Origin: Neobacillus muris
GTDB taxonomy: Bacteria; Bacillota; Bacilli; Bacillales; Cytobacillaceae
NCBI RefSeq assembly: GCF_943193175.1
Contig: NZ_CALPDF010000001.1
Coordinates: 62,001 to 126,000 of the forward strand
Length of the DNA stretch: 64,000 nt
Direction of reading: 5' to 3'
In this document: positions 44,559-52,600 of the stretch, in pieces
Numbering within the stretch: the stretch's first letter is position 1
How the letters are laid out: each line of letters begins with the position of its first letter
Translations under genes and position numbers: made by a program
The notes under the pieces: generated by a model
Told to the model about the DNA's origin: nothing
Databases searched by the model: none
What the model saw: the letters and a program-made list of their open reading frames with translations, nothing else

Positions 44559-47500
44559 ATTCCAAAACCTCCTCCTCTTGAACAGATGTGGACAGCAGTT
44601 TGACCAGCTTCACTTTCCCTTTGCTGATTACATAGCCAAAGTCTTCAGGTATTTCCTTGTACATATCGTTCGTGATTTTATTGATTTTCAAAGCAAATTG
44701 GTCGGTGATGCCGTTGCCTGCCCATATCGCATCATTAAGGGAGGCTTGCTTTTGAAACCAGCTCTCATAGGAATACGAACTTAGCCTGTCTGCTGCATCC
44801 GTCAAAATCATCGTCACGTTTAAGCCATTTCCCCGCTCTAAAAAGACCTTCAATTTATCTTTTCCGTCCTCTGACAGGCAGCCCTGCAATTCACTGAATG
44901 AGTGAACAATGCAAGTGATATTTTCAAAAACCGGAGCCTCCTTGCCTTCTGCGAGCCTATCCTTCGTTGTGTTATTGCGATAGACCAACGTATTAAACAA
45001 ATAGACAATCATCTCTTCTAATTGGACAGGCTCGCTCACATATTGATACGGCTGGCTGGCTGCGTTCTTAATATAGCTTCCCGGGTCGATCATGATCACT
45101 TCACTGTCCGGTTGTTTGGCCGCCAAAACTTCTGCCAGCCCTTCCACGAAGCGGGAGCTATTTTCCACCGTCGCCGCCGCAGCCAGATTAACAAACGAAC
45201 TGTGAAAATCATAGGCCGTGATTCGTAAGGAAGCTTTTTCAACCCCTATCGGCACCAGTTCGGAATGGCTGAACTGAATTTCCTCCTGCAGGTACTCGAG
45301 GTCGACCTTTTCTGGCAGAATCGGGATCCTTCTTGCCCCATTCTTATGCCATTTTTGCTGGCAGTCACGGCAATAGCCCGTTATAAACTGGTACCTGTCT
45401 GCCGCTTCCTTCGAAATTTGGGCAACCTGGAATTCATAAACGGCATCCGTTTTAAAAATTCCTCTGCCTTTAAACTTGGACGGATAAACGCCATCCACAT
45501 TTCCCAACACGCCGGAGTATTCTGATGTGTCATTCAGCTGCAGAACGTACATCTGCTTAAAGTTCTGCAAGAGCTTGTAGCGGATCGCTCCGGTATTCAA
45601 GGCCGTTACAACAAAGTAGATGCCGTATTTCGTTCCTTCCCGGGTCAGATAGGAAATGGTTTCCTCATACTGCTCATACGTTTCAGAAAACGCTGAATAG
45701 TTATGGATCATAATCATCATCGATGGCACCGTGCGGCCCGACATTTGATTGTAATTTCTGAAGTCCCCTCCAAAGTTGGCAAACAGCTTTTTCCTTGTGG
45801 CAATCTCGCTGTTTAACAGCTTAAACAGATTGTCAATTTTCTCTCCTTCATGTGACAGCATCACATCACCGACATGCGGTGCTTCACGATACCAGCTGAG
45901 CGTCTCTGACCCAAAGTCGAGCAAATACAGGTTGACCTCATCCGGCGTATGCTCTTCCATTAAGGAATAGATCAGGGTGGTCAAGAAGGTGGTTTTGCCG
46001 CTGCCGGCGGCACCGTAGATGACCGTATTCCCCTCATGGGAAATTGGCAGTCGCATCACTAATTGGCGCTGGTTGGCCGGATCGTCATACTCTCCTATCA
46101 CCGGATTTAATTCGAAGCGGTCTGATGTCCGGTCCGTCCGGTACTTCTGTTTCAGTTCATTCACGTAAATCAGCTCTGGGATGGGATCCAGCCAAAGCGG
46201 CTTCACCTTAATATTTTCCTGTTCTGCCAGATTCGCCAAGTACTTTGTTACCTCATCGATTTGGCTGGACGGATTTTTAACGGTTTTTTTCCGTTTATCG
46301 ATTCTGGCAGACTTTAATACCCGGCCTAAATTATCAATCACCGCAATCCCATCATCCTTGGTAGTTTCTACTTTATCGGATGGATAGTATGGCGCTCCCG
46401 CCCAAGCGGATTGGCCAAGTTCAAACAGCTCGTTGTAGCCGACCTGCAGGAAGAACCGGCCGGTTTGCTTGATTTCAGCCGCATCTGGACGCTTGATCAC
46501 TTCCATGCTGTCGGCTTTTTCCTGCACCTTTAAACTGATGCGGAATTTACTGTTGCTCCATATTTGGTCATCGACCACCCCTGATGGCTTTTGTGTCGCC
46601 AATATCAAATGGACCCCAAGGCTCCGGCCGATCCGTGCCGCACTGACCAGCTGATCCATAAATTCCGGCTGCTGCGTTTTTAATTCGGCAAACTCGTCTG
46701 AAATCATAAACAGGTGCTGCAATGGTTCCTTCACGACGCCTTCCCTGTAGAGTTTTTGATATTTATAGATATCGATATTGCTTTCATTTAACCGCCGGCT
46801 CGTTTCACTGAAAATCGCCTGGCGCCGTTTTAATTCACTTTGAATCGAAACGAGCGAACGTTTAACGGCAGCCCCATCGAGGTTGGTAATCGTCCCGGCC
46901 AAATGCGGCAGGTTCAAAAACGCATTGGCCATGCCGCCGCCCTTATAGTCGATTAAAATAAACGCCACCTCATCGGGATGATAGTTGACTGCTAATGACA
47001 GGATGAAGGTCATGATAAATTCACTTTTTCCTGAACCGGTCATCCCGGCAATCAAGCCATGCGGCCCATGATATTTTTCATGAAGGTCGAGTTTAAACGG
47101 CTCCCCCGACTGGTTGACGCCAATCGGCGTTTCAATCGTCAGCGTCGGGTTATTTTCCTTCCATCTGGTCGGAGAATTCAGATGCTCTACTTTTCCGACC
47201 CCAAACATCTCTAAGAACGTCAGCATATCTGGCAGTGTATAGGCTTCAACAGAAGAGGCCAGCTGGATATTCGCTAATTGAACGGCAATCGGTTCCGCAT
47301 CCTGATAGCAATAAACATCCGCCTTAAATGCCTGGTACCTGCCGGAAATATCATCTTTATCGTAGATTTTGCAGACTGCCTCATCCAGTTCTACCACATT
47401 CGAACATTCCTTAGGCAGCATTTCCAGATCGTTGTAAAGGGCCACCAAACTGAATCCGATGCGTTTCTTTTCTTTTAAGAGCAAATTCATCATTTCCGCC

Positions 47501-49176
47501 TTGCCGGCCAATTCTTTGCTCATCGAAAAAACAACGTAATGCTGGGTGATGGCATCTGCCTCACTGTCGGCGAGCTCGGCACGTGCCGCTATTTCTTTTT
47601 CAATAAAAGCGGAAAGTTCCTTTACTTCGCTTGCGGATGAGGCGATAAACCTGACATTCTGTTCATCATCCCATGTGTGCGGCAGCCATTTGGCGAACTT
47701 CCAGCTGTCTTGTTCATCCTGGTCATACATAAACACCAGTTTGAGTTCATCATAGCTATGCAATGACGCCAGCTGAAGGATGATCCCTTTCACAAAAGCG
47801 GCAACGTTCTCGCGCTTGCCAATGATTCCGGTTACCCGCTCCTCGGTCAGCGAGAGTGTGACGGGGACTTGTTTTAAGATCGGCGGCGTTTCCACCAAAC
47901 GATACAATTCATCCTGCAGATTATCATCGTGAAGGGTGAACTTTTTCTCAGGATATTTAAAATCAGCTTCCAAAGGCAGGTCACCAAGCCCTACCCTCAC
48001 CTTGAGGAAATCATCCTGGCCAATCACGCGTTCCCACAAGGTACGGTCCCGATTTTGGATCCGCTCGAGGCAGGCATCCAGCGTGATATGATTTTCATGC
48101 AATATTTCGCTTTGGTAGCGGCATTCATCCGCAATAGCCTGCTTCATCTCTTCTAAATACCGGCTATACTTTTCTTGGCGGATTTTCTCATCGGAAATCC
48201 GCTTTTTCTTTTCATGCCTTTTGGTCAAAATCGGCCAGAGGATTGTTCCAATCATCATGCTGATCGACATGATCAGCGTGGGAATGGCGTACATAATGTC
48301 GCCATTGTTTCTCATGACATTTTGGACGGTGAAGACTCCCGTAAACAAGGAAGCCATCCCCATGGTCATCGATGGACCTAAAAGCAGCATTAAGGGCGTT
48401 TCTTCCGCTGTATTTGGCTGCGGCGGCGGATCGATTTTGATCGTCTTTTTCTCAATATCCCGCTTAAAGCGCGGGGAACGGAAAAATAGGTCCCCGCTGC
48501 TATCCTTTGCCAAAAATTCGTCCAGATTCTCTTCCTTTTCGGCAATCGGCTGGCTCATCACAAATGGCTTAAACGCTTGGCGGTCCAAAAATACCATTTG
48601 GTGGGGATTATTTAACGAAAGCAATTTTCCGTTAAAAATAATCCGCAGGCCCATGATGGAAATGACGTCGCCGATTGCCAGCTGCTTTTCTTGGATTTTC
48701 TCCCCGTTGACATAGGTGCCATTGGAGCTGTTATGGTCCTTGATAACAGCTCGGCCTTGTGTGTCATAGTTAATTTGGCAATGGTAACTTGAAGCCAGAT
48801 TGTTAGTGAAGCAAATGTGGCTGTCCTTCGAGCGTCCGATTCGAATCTCATTGTTATTCACAATATGCTTGGTAAATTCGTTTCGGTCTTCACTTAGCGG
48901 CTCCACGTAAACAAGGGCCGGCATTTCCCTATCGCGATAAATGGTATATGTATGGAATGGTTCCACTACTTGCTTTACTGCCTTCTCACCGTTAGCACCT
49001 TTTAAATAGGCTATTTTATTAGACTTCAAGTACCATTGCCCGTCTTCCGCTTCAATGGCCAATAAGTCAATGGTTCGCTGTTCGGCATCCATAGTCGTTA
49101 AGACATACCGTCCGGTTATTTTTTCAGGCAAAACAAGGTGGATGGCTTTCCCTTTATCAAATAGTGTTAAGATCAA
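44551..49176 (-). CDS. essC: Type VII secretion ATPase EssC
   Basis: 1541 residues. The N-terminus has an EssC-type first domain (1-90) and an FHA domain (95-180) with phosphate-binding residues GRS (114-116), SSYHC (129-133) and SSNGTYVNG (150-158). Two membrane helices lie at about 262-312. A coiled-coil follows, then a degenerate DUF domain and three FtsK/SpoIIIE ATPase domains: the first Walker A is GMTGSGKSEFI (about 712), the second GAAGSGKTTFL (about 1054), and the third, near 1325, lacks a Walker A. TTG start behind AAGGAGAG. It is the motor of the T7SSb channel. Confidence 0.95.
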   Translation of the reverse strand: MILTLFDKGKAIHLVLPEKITGRYVLTTMDAEQRTIDLLAIEAEDGQWYLKSNKIAYLKGANGEKAVKQVVEPFHTYTIYRDREMPALVYVEPLSEDRNEFTKHIVNNNEIRIGRSKDSHICFTNNLASSYHCQINYDTQGRAVIKDHNSSNGTYVNGEKIQEKQLAIGDVISIMGLRIIFNGKLLSLNNPHQMVFLDRQAFKPFVMSQPIAEKEENLDEFLAKDSSGDLFFRSPRFKRDIEKKTIKIDPPPQPNTAEETPLMLLLGPSMTMGMASLFTGVFTVQNVMRNNGDIMYAIPTLIMSISMMIGTILWPILTKRHEKKKRISDEKIRQEKYSRYLEEMKQAIADECRYQSEILHENHITLDACLERIQNRDRTLWERVIGQDDFLKVRVGLGDLPLEADFKYPEKKFTLHDDNLQDELYRLVETPPILKQVPVTLSLTEERVTGIIGKRENVAAFVKGIILQLASLHSYDELKLVFMYDQDEQDSWKFAKWLPHTWDDEQNVRFIASSASEVKELSAFIEKEIAARAELADSEADAITQHYVVFSMSKELAGKAEMMNLLLKEKKRIGFSLVALYNDLEMLPKECSNVVELDEAVCKIYDKDDISGRYQAFKADVYCYQDAEPIAVQLANIQLASSVEAYTLPDMLTFLEMFGVGKVEHLNSPTRWKENNPTLTIETPIGVNQSGEPFKLDLHEKYHGPHGLIAGMTGSGKSEFIMTFILSLAVNYHPDEVAFILIDYKGGGMANAFLNLPHLAGTITNLDGAAVKRSLVSIQSELKRRQAIFSETSRRLNESNIDIYKYQKLYREGVVKEPLQHLFMISDEFAELKTQQPEFMDQLVSAARIGRSLGVHLILATQKPSGVVDDQIWSNSKFRISLKVQEKADSMEVIKRPDAAEIKQTGRFFLQVGYNELFELGQSAWAGAPYYPSDKVETTKDDGIAVIDNLGRVLKSARIDKRKKTVKNPSSQIDEVTKYLANLAEQENIKVKPLWLDPIPELIYVNELKQKYRTDRTSDRFELNPVIGEYDDPANQRQLVMRLPISHEGNTVIYGAAGSGKTTFLTTLIYSLMEEHTPDEVNLYLLDFGSETLSWYREAPHVGDVMLSHEGEKIDNLFKLLNSEIATRKKLFANFGGDFRNYNQMSGRTVPSMMIMIHNYSAFSETYEQYEETISYLTREGTKYGIYFVVTALNTGAIRYKLLQNFKQMYVLQLNDTSEYSGVLGNVDGVYPSKFKGRGIFKTDAVYEFQVAQISKEAADRYQFITGYCRDCQQKWHKNGARRIPILPEKVDLEYLQEEIQFSHSELVPIGVEKASLRITAYDFHSSFVNLAAAATVENSSRFVEGLAEVLAAKQPDSEVIMIDPGSYIKNAASQPYQYVSEPVQLEEMIVYLFNTLVYRNNTTKDRLAEGKEAPVFENITCIVHSFSELQGCLSEDGKDKLKVFLERGNGLNVTMILTDAADRLSSYSYESWFQKQASLNDAIWAGNGITDQFALKINKITNDMYKEIPEDFGYVISKGKVKLVKLLSTSVQEEEVLEYA

Positions 49177-49609
49177 AACGTCTCTCTCCTTAGAGATTTA
49201 TCGTTATACTAAAATAGTCTTTTTAGAATTGTTAGTAATTTCCACCCCATAATGCCATTGTAATAGAATATGCAGATAGAATTAATAGGTTGAAATGACT
49301 AGTTTTTTAACATGATTATATTGCTAAAGTTGGAGTTTTTTCGGATAGCATTTGTTTTTCCTGATAAAATTGTATTTTTTACTGAAATACTTCGTTTTTT
49401 CCAGATAAAACGGATTTTCCCCTGATATATTCTATTTTTTTCCTGGTATCCCAGCATCAGAAGCGAATATTCCACATTAATTGATTCCACCGATTGGATA
49501 TGAGACTTTTTTAATAAAAAGATCCCTTCTATCATTAAACCTGGTCATTTTTTATTGTCCGGTCCACATAGAAGGGATCATCTTTAAAATGAAGAAATCG
49601 TAGCTTTAA
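49177..49609. other. Gap upstream of essC with degenerate AT-rich tandem repeat
   Basis: Between 49330 and 49460 a unit of 18-22 bases, roughly GTTTTTTCCNGATAAAAT, recurs about six times in imperfect form. The same unit (TTTTTCAGATAAAATT) occurs at 10828. A small frame through it has no ribosome site and is rejected. The essC promoter should lie here, in 49180-49330; a TAGTATAAC-like -10 on the minus strand is a weak candidate. Confidence 0.5.
49521..49579 (-). terminator. Intrinsic terminator downstream of the giant surface protein gene
   Basis: GATCCCTTCTAT (49521-49532) pairs perfectly with ATAGAAGGGATC (49568-49579). A T-rich tract follows on the minus strand. The 35-base loop is long, but the perfect 12-base-pair stem and T tract support a terminator that separates the kinase/surface-protein transcript from essC. 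Confidence 0.65.
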
Positions 49610-52600
49610 TTAGCCCTCTGCTATGTCAACATCGTCTTTGCGCCTTTGTTTCCGGTAGATGACAATCGCGGCAGCGGCAATCGCCAGTCCGCCTACCCCG
49701 CCGATTGATCCGGCAAACAGCGCCGTATTGTTATACCAGCGGACAAACAGGTTCGTGGATACAAGGAAATCATCCACTCGTTTTTCCAGTTCGTTTCCTG
49801 CGGCATCCACTGCCACAATCTTCACTTCCTGCTTCGTATTGGCACTAGGGATCTCAATTTTGTAGTTCTCCCCATCCACCGTATAGTCCACTTTTTTGCC
49901 GTTCAAATAGATCTCCGCATTATCGAGCACCAGGTTATCTTTGACGGAGAAGTTGACTGGCTTCTTATCGACCGGATATTGTTCGCCGCTCTCCAAATCG
50001 ACCGGAACAATCACTGGCGAGGTCTTATCAATCCCAAAAGAAATCTCCGCTTTTTTGGTTTCATCCATATTCTCATTAATGTTGCCTGCTGCATCCTCTG
50101 AATACAAGGCAACCGAGTAGCGGCCATCACCGGCAAATAGATTCTTTTTCACCACATACGTATACTGGCTCCATTTTCCGCTGCCGCCGGATTCGGTTAC
50201 AGAATAATCCGCTCCTTTTGCCAAGTCAGATGGGGTGCCGTTTTTGGTCATCTTCACCTTAATCGTATCCTGCTTCAAGCTGTCCACATTGGTTTCCGTT
50301 ACAATGACATCTGTTTCGTTCTTAACATACTTGCCTTCCATTTTTTTCAATGCCTCATCAAACACATAAACTGAACCGAAGCGATTGACGGAGAACTGGA
50401 TCGTTTGGGTCGATGTATTTCCGGCAAAGTCGGACAGTGTGGCAGTCAGCGTATACAAGTCGTCATTTTCCTTCGTCTTCTCAAAATTTTTGAAAGCATA
50501 GACCTGGCCGTTTGCCGAATCGGCAAAGCTTCCGGTCAGCTTGACGTCACCGCGGTTTGCCCCAGATAAGCTGATCGAGACAGAGTTTTTATTAAAGTTC
50601 GTATCCGAGTAACTAATGACTGGCGCCACATCCCCATTATTGGCGGATTGGTCCTCGACCCCTGTGATGGTAAGAGCTGGGGCTGTTTGGTCAATATAGA
50701 ACTCATCGGCTTTGTAATCTGCCGAATTGTTGCCGGCCATGTCCGTATACTCGATATCGAAGCTGTACTTGCCATCAGCCGAATAGTTAATTGTAGCGGT
50801 GTGAACATCGCCTCGTGTCGTCCATCCGCTGACACCTGGGAAGGCAGCTGGTCCCGTGCCATCGGCTGCGGTGCCGGTTATTTTGATTCTGCTTGTATCG
50901 AAGTTATGCTCATGGATCGTAATCGTTGCCGTTCTTGCCGCCTTGTAATAGTTTCCGTTTGCAGCTGCATTATTGCTGTAAGACACGTTAACCGCCGGAA
51001 TCGTTTTATCAAGCGTAAATTTCTGCTGGGCAAATGGCGCTGCTGCATTACCGGCATTGTCCTTATACTGGATATCAAACGTATAATCACCATCTGCTGT
51101 ATATCTGATCACAGCTGTATGGGTGGTTTGATCAGGGTCCGCCGCGTTATTCTTGGTGGTCCAGCCGGACAGATTTGGGATCACGCCATCTGTATTGGTG
51201 ATGAGGTGCTTCACGTCTTCTGGACGGAAGTTCCGCTCGGAAATGACGATGGTTGCTGTTCGGTCTGCCTTGTAATAATCGTGATTTACAGGATCCGCGG
51301 CGTTATTATCGTACGTCACTTCGATGGTTGGCGCTGTTTTGTCAATGCTGAACGTGATTTCCTCTTCTGACGTATTGCCTGCCCGGTCCGTGATTTTTAC
51401 TTTGACCTTTATCGCATTGCTGTTATTGGTCACGCGAAGGGTCTTCGTCATTTCCGTGACCAGATTCCGGTCGGTTTTGGTTTGCTGCCAGCCTTCCGAT
51501 GTGCTGCCTGGCGCATAGGTTTTGTCATTGTTGATATGGAGATGGCCTGTTTGATTGTTGGCTGTATCATACGGCGCCACGACAGACCATTCAATATCGC
51601 CAATGCCGGAATAGGTATCGGTTACGGTTAATTGGACATCAACGTTTTGGTTATAAAGCTCTAAATGGTTATTGTCAGTCAACGTGGTTTTTGCTTTTTC
51701 AAATTGAATATGCTTCTCTTTTCCATGCTGTTTTTCATCCTCGATCACGGTACCGTCCGGTGTGGCAAATTCGCTGCTATTGTTTACATGGTCGGTTGCT
51801 TTTGCAAAAATTTGCCCCTTGAATGAAGCAGGAACCGTGAATGATACGGTACTTTCCGTTGGAACAGGCTCCAAGCTTCCTAATTGTGCCGCATCGATCT
51901 CTTTTAACGTGCCATTGGCAAGGAGGGCATAATACTTCCCGTTCTCATGGTCTAGAAGATAGACTGTTATCGATTTGAGTTTACTGGTCGCTTCAAAATC
52001 GTTGTCTCTTTCAGGGTCCTCTGCTGTTACCGTGACCTGAATCGGATTTTTGAAATAAAAGCCATAATCCGTTTGTTCGACCGCATGTTTCAAACTGTCG
52101 GCAGCCTTCAGGCCTGAGAACGTGAAGTCAGTAATTTCTGGACTGGTTTCATCGATAAAAATCGTTTTTTCTGCCTGGCTGGCATTTCCTGCATGATCCA
52201 CAATTTCTGCGGAAATCTGATAAGAACCATCTTCTTTTCTATGAATGTTCGAATAATCGGTGTCACGGGCCGTTAAATCAGGGTTTAATTGCGCCGTGCT
52301 TTCGTTGTCAAAATAGTACTCGTCAATTAGTTCATCATTCACGTTGATATGGACCGTATTGACGCCTGAGTCGGCATCCTCTGCTTGCACATCATAGGTT
52401 ACTTCGCCGCTGTAGAATTCCTTCTGGGCTTCATCCACATAACGAGAAACACCAGCTTTAGGCGTGACCGCAATCTCAGCTTCTGGTTTTGTTTTCTCAA
52501 TCATTACCACACCGCTGGTTTCTGACTCAATATTCGAATTGCTGCTTGTCACCTTGTACGGCTCTGCACTCTTGTTGTTGACATTGTCGGTTATTTCCAC

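Noticed and set aside
49299-49535. 78-codon minus-strand frame in the essC upstream gap
   Set aside because: Its Lys/Ser-rich reading comes from the AT-rich tandem repeat and part of the terminator; no ribosome binding site or family.
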